Source: Candidatus Firestoneibacteriota bacterium (GTDB lineage: Bacteria; Oederibacteriota; D2-FULL-39-29). Taken from it: 64,000 nt of DNA. Shown in pieces: positions 30,635-38,667 of this stretch; within the stretch, counting starts at the first letter, position 1, and each line of letters opens with the position of its first letter. The stretch spans positions 34,494 through 98,493 of the forward strand of contig CAIYPD010000052.1 in the NCBI GenBank assembly GCA_903928075.1, given 5' to 3'. Both the position numbers and the translations under genes were made by a program. Under the pieces are notes generated by a model. The model ran no database searches. It was given only the letters and a program-made list of their open reading frames with translations, and was not told the origin of the DNA.

Positions 30635-31504
30635 CTAAATGGATTTCAGCATCCGGGTAATATTATGCATGCAATAATCGCTTGACTCTTTTGCGCCAAA
30701 AGACCAGCCGGCGCCGCCGGGTTTTTCTATCGCCATTTTCTTAATCTCGGCTTTATTTATGCGCCAGTGGGTTTCGAGAGAGCAATAACCGTTATAACCG
30801 TCTTCTTTGAGCGCCTTAAACTGTCCCCAGTAGTTGACCTCGCCTTCCCCCATGGGGACACACTCTGCCTTTCCTTCATAACCTATATAGAGAGAGTCCT
30901 TAAGATGCACATGGCAGATATGATCCTTAACCAGGCGGTAGCCGTTGGGAAAGGGTGCAATACCGTCGATATCGTGAACTTCATTTCCCGGATCCCAGAT
31001 GGCCTTAACCACCGGTGAATTTGCCTTATCAAGAAATACTTTTAGAGTCCGGGCGCAGCCGACAAAAGTCGCCGGTTCATTCTCTATAGCAAGGGTCATT
31101 TTTGCTTTTTTCATAAGCCTTACCGGTTCCGGAAAATACTGCAGAGCATGGTCGAGATTCTCTTCCGCTATAGCGGTTCTCCAGAAGGTAAAGCCTCTTA
31201 TAATTTTGCAGCCGTTCTCTCCGGCCAGGTCTATGCAGTTTTTAAGGATATCCAGGTGCTGTTGATACTCTTTTTTATTGTCAATATTGCATTTAAAGAA
31301 AGGGCTCGCAATAGAACAGACATTAAGCCCGTTATCCTTAAGGACACTTTTTATCTGCTTTCTCTCTTCCTTTGAGAAGTTATGCGGCCCCTTATTCAGG
31401 AGTGTTCTTATTTCCACCGCGCCTATTTTCCATTTTTTACAGAAAGCCGCCAGTTCTTTAGGATACTGGGATACCTCATCCGAGAATATTGCAAGTTTAA
31501 ACAT
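30635..31504 (-). CDS. sugar phosphate isomerase/epimerase (xylose isomerase-like TIM barrel)
   Basis: AIENEPATFVGCARTLKVFLDKANSPVVKAIWDPGNEVHD, HVHLKDSLYIG, GYCSLETHWR. Confidence 0.85.
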   Translation of the reverse strand: MFKLAIFSDEVSQYPKELAAFCKKWKIGAVEIRTLLNKGPHNFSKEERKQIKSVLKDNGLNVCSIASPFFKCNIDNKKEYQQHLDILKNCIDLAGENGCKIIRGFTFWRTAIAEENLDHALQYFPEPVRLMKKAKMTLAIENEPATFVGCARTLKVFLDKANSPVVKAIWDPGNEVHDIDGIAPFPNGYRLVKDHICHVHLKDSLYIGYEGKAECVPMGEGEVNYWGQFKALKEDGYNGYCSLETHWRINKAEIKKMAIEKPGGAGWSFGAKESSDYCMHNITRMLKSI

Positions 31505-31541
31505 TAACTCCTCCTGGTAAAAATTATTTGCGGCCGTTACT

Positions 31542-32360
31542 TCAAACCGTTCTAGCCATTCTTTGAACCTGTTTGCAATGATAACAGGTTTTTATATGTT
31601 CCTCGTCGGTGGTCAGGAGCGCATACGGACTCTGTTTTAGTTTCTCCGTCACCACCCGGACCAGCCCTTTTGCATCTATAAGAAAAGAAAGTTCTTTGTT
31701 TAACGACAGTTCCTTGAAAAATCCTGCCTCTTTGAGCCAGGGAATTGCATTAACAAAACCGGCCGAGCAGCCGGGAACAGTTTTGTAGCTGTAGGGTTTA
31801 ATCTTGCCGTCTTCTTCATCAATATATTCTGCCTCATATCCCCAGGTCGGGTCATAGTGCTCTTTCAGATAAGGCACCTCGGCCAGCCACTCGGCAACAT
31901 GCATAATAGTGGCAGATTGTATAGAGCAGCCCATCAACAAAATAGTGCTTTCCATCTGACTGAATTTTTCAAGCGGCGAACCGGCACCTTCAGCGTCAAC
32001 TTTTTCGTGGCCTTTAACCAGTTCCCTGGCCCCGGTTCCCCAGGCGGCAACACTATGGGACGGGTGTAAAGACCTGGCCACTCTGGGCATTTTTCTGAAC
32101 GACTCGGTTATGGCTCCGGTTGTGGAAGGCGACCTTCCCGGATTATACGGACCTTTTGCTTTAGGGTGATTCTTGAAATTCATGCTATGCGCAGGCATTA
32201 CGAGCAGCCCTTCGTCTCCGACAGCCTCCATAAATGACTGGCAAACCTCTTCCGGCGCGCCCTCAAAGTCAATGGACTTATAGGAACTGTGAAGCAATAA
32301 TTTAGTGCCTCTAATTATCCCGTTATTGTGTAAAGCACTTACCAAATCTGACTTTTTCAT
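31542..32360 (-). CDS. AAC(3)-family N-acetyltransferase
   Basis: LLLHSSYKSIDFEGAPEEVCQSFMEAVGDEGLLVMPAHSMNF, RSLHPSHSVAAWG, ILLMGCSIQSATIMHVAEW. Confidence 0.85.
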   Translation of the reverse strand: MKKSDLVSALHNNGIIRGTKLLLHSSYKSIDFEGAPEEVCQSFMEAVGDEGLLVMPAHSMNFKNHPKAKGPYNPGRSPSTTGAITESFRKMPRVARSLHPSHSVAAWGTGARELVKGHEKVDAEGAGSPLEKFSQMESTILLMGCSIQSATIMHVAEWLAEVPYLKEHYDPTWGYEAEYIDEEDGKIKPYSYKTVPGCSAGFVNAIPWLKEAGFFKELSLNKELSFLIDAKGLVRVVTEKLKQSPYALLTTDEEHIKTCYHCKQVQRMARTV

Positions 32361-32523
32361 TAAACCTCCAATAAAAAACAGACCAAAAAGAAGAATAGAT
32401 TTATATTGTATAATATAGTAGGTTAGAAATCAATTAGATAATGAATACCATTAAGGGAATAGATAAAAGACAGAACAATCTGCCTGACTCAGAAAAACAG
32501 AGGCTCCTTCTACATATACTAAA

Positions 32524-33264
32524 TTATTTATTCGGAGGGATGCGTAACCAGCTAAAATCATATTTAGGCTTCCAGTTCAAACGCTCGCAGGTATAACGCA
32601 AATCCCAGGGAATCATCGCCTCCGGCGTACTCATTACGGTAAATCTCTCAAAGGTAAGATCTTCCCTGTCGAGAAACAATCTGGCTACTTCGCCTATATC
32701 CCGGCGGTCGGTATCAAGAGGCGCGCGTTCTTCGATTTTACGGCCGTACTTATCTACATTTTTATCCCCATCCACAATGTAACCTACCCGCAGGCAAGCG
32801 ACCCTGATTTTGTGTTCCAGGGCAAAAGATTCGGCTATCATTTCCTGGCAAACCTTGCTTAGCCCGTAAAAGCCCCTGGACATCGGCGGCAAATCATGAG
32901 GCAAATTCTCGCTTTTACAATAATCCATCACCGAAGTACTCGAAATGACAACAACTTTTTTTATTCCGTTTTTGACTGCAGCATGGAAAAGATTGGCGGT
33001 CCCTTTGACATTTATATCAAACGGCAGGGTAGGAAAATCATACGAGTTATTAGTGCGCGGCGCCATATGAGCTATTACAATGGCTTCCATCCCGGCGGCG
33101 GCCTTCATCACGGTCTCAAGGTCGGCTACATCTCCGATTACAGTTTCATGACGGCTCGAAAAAGAAACTACATCCATAAGCCGGAGACTGTCGCCTCTTT
33201 CCTCAAATGGCACAACCAAACCCCTTCCAAGAAAACCTCCCGCTCCGGTTATCAGCACTTTCAT
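32524..33264 (-). CDS. NAD(P)-dependent epimerase/dehydratase (extended SDR)
   Basis: MKVLITGAGGFLGRGLV; VVISSTSVMDY; GFYGLSKVCQE (YxxxK). Confidence 0.9.
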   Translation of the reverse strand: MKVLITGAGGFLGRGLVVPFEERGDSLRLMDVVSFSSRHETVIGDVADLETVMKAAAGMEAIVIAHMAPRTNNSYDFPTLPFDINVKGTANLFHAAVKNGIKKVVVISSTSVMDYCKSENLPHDLPPMSRGFYGLSKVCQEMIAESFALEHKIRVACLRVGYIVDGDKNVDKYGRKIEERAPLDTDRRDIGEVARLFLDREDLTFERFTVMSTPEAMIPWDLRYTCERLNWKPKYDFSWLRIPPNK

Positions 33265-33292
33265 ATTTTTCTCCTATATACTCCGGCCCGGG

Positions 33293-33820
33293 TCATTTAA
33301 AACCGTACGGGCGTCCGTTCAGCAATAATTGTTTTATTACCGCGTTGCCGGCTTTACCTACGGCAACCTCCACGGTTATTTTATCTTTATTTCCGCGTCT
33401 TATGATTTCCTCTATCTTTTTTCCTTTACCTTCGGGTACAAAGTAACTTTCAATGCCATACTCCACCCTGTTGTCAAAACGGCCGCCGCCCTTTATTATG
33501 CCCTGCATAAATATTCCTGTATCCGCCGGGAGTCGGGGATAGGCTTTTTTAACTTCCCAGTACCTGCCTCTTTTTTCAAGTTTTACAAATACTTCTTTGC
33601 CGGGAGAAACTGTTCCAAAGTCCTTATCAAAGTTTACACCATTAATTTGATAATTTAAAACTACATAATCACCTCGCAGCAGGTCTCGCGGATCCACTGG
33701 CCGTGTTTCAAGCTCTATCAAAGTCCCTTCATTCAGCACCTTTTCTTTGGAATAAATCATCATTAGTGCTATGGCTACGAATAAAAAGGATGTGATAATA
33801 AGGACAATTCTATTTCTCAT
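33293..33820 (-). CDS. GDYXXLXY domain membrane-anchored protein
   Basis: Single N-terminal TM; DPRDLLRGDYVVLNYQI contains GDYVVLNY. Confidence 0.85.
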   Translation of the reverse strand: MRNRIVLIITSFLFVAIALMMIYSKEKVLNEGTLIELETRPVDPRDLLRGDYVVLNYQINGVNFDKDFGTVSPGKEVFVKLEKRGRYWEVKKAYPRLPADTGIFMQGIIKGGGRFDNRVEYGIESYFVPEGKGKKIEEIIRRGNKDKITVEVAVGKAGNAVIKQLLLNGRPYGFK

Positions 33821-35510
33821 CTTTCATCCTCCTTACAATTTCTCTTCTTTTTTTCTCCAGGTAACTGCCCCCGGCAATAAACAATATACCGCTTATTATG
33901 AAAAATAAAGATTTTTCTTTGAGCTTCCAGAATACATCCAGGTACCTTACAATAATAAATAGTATCAAAGCCGCAATGCCGGAATTAAATATTTTTGGCG
34001 ACTGGCCCTCCAGGCCGAAAAACAACATTGTTACGGAAATAACGACTATCATCGCATTAATAACATAAGAATTGGCTTCCGGATAGCCCGTATTCAACAA
34101 TATAAAAAGAGTACCAACCATAACCGCCAGAATCGCGGTTAATTCGAGTTTAGCCTGCTTTGTCTTCAAGTGGTTCTTTGCGAGTAAATAAGAAAGAATA
34201 AGCATGCCGGCCGCCGGCAGACAAAAGAGGATATATGTTACAGGATTTAATTTTAGCATATCCTTAGTTTCTATTTTATATGAAGAAAGAAAATAGAAGG
34301 CACCCAAAACAAATATAAAACCGAAGACTTTATACAAAATACCGTATTCTTTGTCCTCTTTTTTGTTTTCATGGAGCATGCCGGTCAGATAGAGCAGTAT
34401 CCCGTAAAATATTTGAAAACTTGAATTAACAAGTACTCCCGCCGGATACTTGTGTACATTAATTAGTGCCGCGATAATAAAATTAAACCAGACCAGTACA
34501 TTCAAAATATTTATTCCGAGGCTGGCTTTTGCGTTCTTTTTATACACCAAAAAGAAGACCAGAACCAGCGGGAGCAGCATGTAAATATTCGGGTCTTTGA
34601 AATCCGAAAAAAAATTATACCCGATATTCCAGGCCAGCAAAGCAACGCTTGCGCAAAAAAGAAATAATTCCTCGCCTACCGGCGGTTTTAGTATATTTAC
34701 AAGATAGTAAAATATGAATCCTACGAAAATACCGAGAGGAATATAAAGATATTTCAAAGCCATAGCGTAAAAAGCACCGATAAGGAGGCCGGCAATATTA
34801 AGGACCATCCCCCGGGCAAATTTCTTAGCCAGGGGGAAGAGAAAGATGAAAACTATAGCGGGATAATAATAGTTGGGCAGGCTTTTTCCTACACTGAAGG
34901 AAATATTCCAGATGCCGAGTACGACTGAGGCAAGGATAAAAACAAATTCATTCTCAAGAAAATAAGCCAGCGGAAGTAGCGGCAGGGTCCACAAAATAAG
35001 GATTATCCAACTGCCATCTGAACTCAGATTATAGATTTGTGCAATAAGCGCCAGGGTAGCGCCCCAAAGTATAGCCGCCAAAACTATCAAACTCTTGCCG
35101 AGAACAGGATATTTCCCTTTTTCAAAAGAAAGAAAGTACCCAACCCAGAGTGTTCCTATAGTAAGCAGTAGAAGCGCCGCCGTCCTCAGGTACTTTGGTA
35201 TCTCCTGCCAGTTACTGGCAATAAGAAATATGAACCCTATCCCTATAAATACTGCTCCAAACAGGGTTATTATTTTTATCATGTCTATCTTCTTTTTCGG
35301 CGCCGCTCTGTTGATTTTACTCATCTCAGCCATTAGTCCGGCCTGTTCGGGAGAGATAAGTTTATTTTCCTCCCAGAGCAGAAGTTGTTTTTGAAGCCAG
35401 GAGGCCCGTGATTTCGTCATGATAATTCTGGTTATAACATATACAATAACGGCCGGCAGGACTAAAGAAAATAATACCGCAAAAATATAAATCCAGATAT
35501 AGTCGCTCAC
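33810..35510 (-). CDS. DUF2157 multi-pass membrane protein
   Basis: Soluble N-terminal QLLLWEENKLISPEQAGLM then ~15 hydrophobic segments; overlaps the GDYXXLXY gene. Confidence 0.75.
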   Translation of the reverse strand: MSDYIWIYIFAVLFSLVLPAVIVYVITRIIMTKSRASWLQKQLLLWEENKLISPEQAGLMAEMSKINRAAPKKKIDMIKIITLFGAVFIGIGFIFLIASNWQEIPKYLRTAALLLLTIGTLWVGYFLSFEKGKYPVLGKSLIVLAAILWGATLALIAQIYNLSSDGSWIILILWTLPLLPLAYFLENEFVFILASVVLGIWNISFSVGKSLPNYYYPAIVFIFLFPLAKKFARGMVLNIAGLLIGAFYAMALKYLYIPLGIFVGFIFYYLVNILKPPVGEELFLFCASVALLAWNIGYNFFSDFKDPNIYMLLPLVLVFFLVYKKNAKASLGINILNVLVWFNFIIAALINVHKYPAGVLVNSSFQIFYGILLYLTGMLHENKKEDKEYGILYKVFGFIFVLGAFYFLSSYKIETKDMLKLNPVTYILFCLPAAGMLILSYLLAKNHLKTKQAKLELTAILAVMVGTLFILLNTGYPEANSYVINAMIVVISVTMLFFGLEGQSPKIFNSGIAALILFIIVRYLDVFWKLKEKSLFFIISGILFIAGGSYLEKKRREIVRRMKDEK

Positions 35511-35573
35511 AAAACCTCCTGGTTCTAATTACTAATTGCTGATTGAAAAAAGTGGCCAGAGCCTATTTAATTC

Positions 35574-36758
35574 CTATTCTACTTTGACTTGTATTTCTCT
35601 TGAATTCTTTTTGGCATCTTCAATTTGTATGAAATAATTCCCGGTCTCGACAGGATTGCCTGAAGAATCAGTTAAATCCCACAAAACCAATGGAGCTTTT
35701 ATGTCCAAGTTCCTGACCGGTTTGTTTTGTGAATTCATAATTTTAATAGTAAGCTTACCGCCCGGAAGATTCAAAAAGCCAACCTTACCTTTGCCTTTCA
35801 GATACGGACCGCCGTAGATCTTTATTTTTTCAAGCGGAGCCGTCCCGCCGGTCCCGGCAAAAGCTGCTTCTGCAGCCGTCGATTCTATTATAGCTTCAAA
35901 GTCACCCATCTGCAAGGATTCCAGCGTAGCAAGATCCCCGTCATTCCATCTTTCGTCAAGAGTGCCGTATATATATGGAAGGCGTCCTCTATCTGCAATG
36001 ATAAAGCCGTATTTTTTTAAACCGACCGCAATAATCTGTGCTTGCGGCCCGAGCTTTGAGATATCTACGGAGTCCTTGAGACGGAACCTCTGACCCATTG
36101 CCGGGAGCTTAGGGTCCTTATTTAGGGCCGGTGAATTTCTGGCCGGATAAACATATCTGTCATCAATGCGGTTGACGACTGCCCTAACAGCGTGATCCAG
36201 GCTGCCTTTTGTTATATCTTGATACCGGACAAGTCCCGGAAGAATAGCCATCCCGGCAGGGTCGGCGGAATAGGCTTTTTCCTTGCGTAAATCATTTGAA
36301 TCTAAATTAAAGATAGCGGCAGAAAAAACAAACCAGGTGTTCGGCCGGCCGGTAAGCCCTGTTTGTCCGTTTAGAAACTCATAGAGTAAATGACTTTTTG
36401 TATCTACAACTATAACCCGGGGATTCTCACCCGCTTCCTTTTGCGCGTCAAAAGGAATCTTATAGGGCCCTTTATCACTGTCTTCCGGTTTGCCGTTATC
36501 ATTAATTTCCACAGGATATTCTTTGCCGTTACTTACCAGCGAATAGGGAATGCCCCGGGCCGAACCAAACCAGGGTTTTAAGGAGTTCTTCCGACCTATA
36601 GACTCTATATAATCGTTGGAGTTTTTATTAACCTCTACCTTGGAAATATTTTGATTCCACGGATTATTTTTAGGAAATATCTGAATAGGAATATCGGGGC
36701 ATTGATACGCAGATAAAACTGCTCCGGTTATCAAAAACACTGCTATTGTTTTTAACAT
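35574..36758 (-). CDS. secreted protein with FlgD-like C-terminal Ig domain
   Basis: ORF 35574..36812; likely start MLKTIAVFLITGAVLSA at 36758. End APLVLWDLTDSSGNPVETGNYFIQIEDAKKNSREIQVKVE resembles FlgD-Ig. Confidence 0.6.
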   Translation of the reverse strand: MLKTIAVFLITGAVLSAYQCPDIPIQIFPKNNPWNQNISKVEVNKNSNDYIESIGRKNSLKPWFGSARGIPYSLVSNGKEYPVEINDNGKPEDSDKGPYKIPFDAQKEAGENPRVIVVDTKSHLLYEFLNGQTGLTGRPNTWFVFSAAIFNLDSNDLRKEKAYSADPAGMAILPGLVRYQDITKGSLDHAVRAVVNRIDDRYVYPARNSPALNKDPKLPAMGQRFRLKDSVDISKLGPQAQIIAVGLKKYGFIIADRGRLPYIYGTLDERWNDGDLATLESLQMGDFEAIIESTAAEAAFAGTGGTAPLEKIKIYGGPYLKGKGKVGFLNLPGGKLTIKIMNSQNKPVRNLDIKAPLVLWDLTDSSGNPVETGNYFIQIEDAKKNSREIQVKVE

Positions 36759-36781
36759 ATTCACCCAGAAATGCGTTAGTT

Positions 36782-36840
36782 TGTAAAGTTCATAAAGTTT
36801 GTAAAGTCTCATAATCGTTGAAATATATTATATAAAAACT
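36782..36840. repeat. left arm of 9-bp-repeat element E1 (array of RTAAAGTYY plus conserved inner segment)
   Basis: GTAAAGTTC ATAAAGTTT GTAAAGTCT CATAATCGTTGAAATATATTATATAAAAA; inverse complement of right arm 37321..37383; inner segment shared with 63546..63655. Confidence 0.75.
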
Positions 36841-37285
36841 ACTTTGCCTTTAATCCTGATGGAGTTGTAGGTTTTTGTTTAAACGAATGCTTTATTGTAT
36901 CAATTGGCGGCTCTATATCATCATCTGAATTTTCTTTGCCGTCCGGGCCATTGCTTCCAAGTAAATAATTAATTGCTTTTCCTTTACTATCTTTTTCAAA
37001 TATTGGTTGATACTTAAGTTTATTTCCCCAATTATCAAAGTGCCATTTTTTGTCAAGATATTCTTCTTTTATCAATACTTCTAAATTTACAGGATAGTTT
37101 TTATAATGACTAAAATACAAATCCAATGACGACTGCACCCCTCGCAGACTTGCATTGCAAGCCGCAATTTCAGCCTCTTTAAGACGACTAGGATTATACT
37201 CTGGCATAATCAGCCATATAATTACTGCCATAGATACAATGGACAAGGCAATTACTTGGATTGTTTGGACTATTTTTGCTCTCAT
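36839..37285 (-). CDS. orphan GspG-like pseudopilin without canonical prepilin leader
   Basis: ORF 36839..37315 begins at TTG; likely start MRAKIVQTIQVIALSIVSMAV at 37285. NSRLKEAEIAACNASLRGVQSSLDLYFSHYKNYP-type region and LLGSNGPDGKENSDDDIEP GspG-type C-terminus. No G|FTLIE motif. Confidence 0.7.
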   Translation of the reverse strand: MRAKIVQTIQVIALSIVSMAVIIWLIMPEYNPSRLKEAEIAACNASLRGVQSSLDLYFSHYKNYPVNLEVLIKEEYLDKKWHFDNWGNKLKYQPIFEKDSKGKAINYLLGSNGPDGKENSDDDIEPPIDTIKHSFKQKPTTPSGLKAK

Positions 37286-37320
37286 TCTTTCAATTCCTTG
37301 AACTATACCAATCAAATAAA

Positions 37321-37383
37321 ATTAAATACCACCTTAGCGTAAGACTTTACAAACCTTACGAACTTTATAGACCTTATAGACCG
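37321..37383. repeat. right arm of 9-bp-repeat element E1 (inverted array RRACYTTAY)
   Basis: ACCACCTTAGCGTAA GACTTTACA AACCTTACG AACTTTATA GACCTTATA GACC. Confidence 0.75.
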
Positions 37384-37386
37384 AAC

Positions 37387-37902
37387 TTAGAACTTTTCGT
37401 AATGCACCATTTCTTTTAACTCTTTTCTTATCCGGACTGCCGGTTCTCCGGCAGGAAAACCCAGAGGGGTTAAAGCAACTACTTTGATATTCGACGGTAC
37501 CCGGAGAATTTTCTCCGCGACAGCAGGATTGAAAGCGCAGACCCAGCAGGTTCCAAGACCCTCATTGGCGGCAGCAAGTATCAGGTGATCAAAAGCTATA
37601 GTCAGATCTACAAAAGCAGCATTAAAATTATCATAGGACCGTTTCCAGGCAGCCTCAATATCAACACAGCCCGCGATAATAACCGGAGCAGTAAAAAACC
37701 ATTCCCGGCTATAAGCTTCTTTCAATTCTTCTTTTACTTTTTTATCTCTAATAACAATAAGATGCACCGGCTGAATATTGCAGGCAGAAGGCGCAAGCCT
37801 TGCCGCCTCCAGAACTTTGCTCAGGACTTTCTCAGATACCGGCTTAGAAAGATCATACTTTCTTATACTTCTTCTTTTATTTATCAATTCAGTATATTCC
37901 AT
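37387..37902 (-). CDS. nitroreductase family protein
   Basis: MEYTELINKRRSIRKYDLSKPVSEKVLSKVLEAARLAPSACNIQPVHLIVI; EGLGTCWVCAFNP. Confidence 0.9.
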   Translation of the reverse strand: MEYTELINKRRSIRKYDLSKPVSEKVLSKVLEAARLAPSACNIQPVHLIVIRDKKVKEELKEAYSREWFFTAPVIIAGCVDIEAAWKRSYDNFNAAFVDLTIAFDHLILAAANEGLGTCWVCAFNPAVAEKILRVPSNIKVVALTPLGFPAGEPAVRIRKELKEMVHYEKF

Positions 37903-37940
37903 ATATTTTTCCCCCGCGTTCAACCTCGTTTTTTGTACTT

Positions 37941-37976
37941 GCTAACCCTCCGACCATCCAAGCCTCTAAGCATCTG
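37941..37976. repeat. degenerate 8-bp-period array, copy 2
   Basis: GCTAACCCTCCGACCATCCAAGCCTCTAAGCATCTG; aligns with 25..68. Confidence 0.6.
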
Positions 37977-38667
37977 TAATAATGCCGGAGACCATCCTAC
38001 CCGCCCTCTTTCCTTCCCTTCTATATGAGTAGTACTTTTCCGGTTGACAGCAGGTACAGCTTTTAGTGTCTTTAATATTTTTAGCAGGTATTTTTGCTAT
38101 TTTCAATTGCTCTTTTAAAATATCCGGGAGAGAAAAATATATTAGCCCCCTCCATGTGTAAATACCGGTTTTTCCGTATCGTCTCTCAAAACGCCTGACA
38201 AATGAAGGACTAACCTCATAACAGCATTCTCGGATTCCCGGCCCTAAAATGAATCTTAAATCCGCCGTTTTTGAACCTTTTTTAATTAATTTTCTAATAG
38301 CATTTTTGACAATTTCTTTGTGTACGCCCTTCCACCCGCAATGAGCAAGAGCAATATATCTTTTTTTCGTATCATAGATAAATACGGGAAGACAGTCAGC
38401 CGTAAATATCAAGAGCATACAGCCGGGAGTATAAGAAACAAAACCATCCGCGGCCTGCGGAATTTTTTCTCCGCAATTCTTTGCCTCCCTTATTCTTCTT
38501 CCGTGAATCTGTTTTCCAAAAACCGTCTTCAGCGGCGTTACCCGCAGGAATTTTAATAAAGACCTGTAATTCGTTTCAAATTTCCGCTCTTTAAAGTTTA
38601 AAGGCCTTAGCGAGGTAAAGCACAAAAGGCCGTTTTTTTGTTTTTTCCAGATCATACCCTTTTTCAT
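37966..38667 (-). CDS. pgeF: peptidoglycan editing factor PgeF / YfiH-YlmD family (multicopper polyphenol oxidase-like)
   Basis: KQIHGRRIREA, ADCLPVFIYDTKKRYIALAHCGWKGV, GPGIRECCYEVSPSF. Confidence 0.88.
   Translation of the reverse strand: MKKGMIWKKQKNGLLCFTSLRPLNFKERKFETNYRSLLKFLRVTPLKTVFGKQIHGRRIREAKNCGEKIPQAADGFVSYTPGCMLLIFTADCLPVFIYDTKKRYIALAHCGWKGVHKEIVKNAIRKLIKKGSKTADLRFILGPGIRECCYEVSPSFVRRFERRYGKTGIYTWRGLIYFSLPDILKEQLKIAKIPAKNIKDTKSCTCCQPEKYYSYRREGKRAGRMVSGIITDA

Noticed and set aside
31542-32360. AAC(3)-like gene as an acquired antibiotic resistance island
   Set aside because: No integron, transposase or other resistance gene; context is sugar metabolism.
36782-37383. 9-bp arrays considered as a CRISPR or minisatellite
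   Set aside because: Units are 9 bp with no unique spacers and no cas genes; the arrays are inverted on either side of a gene, which fits neither.
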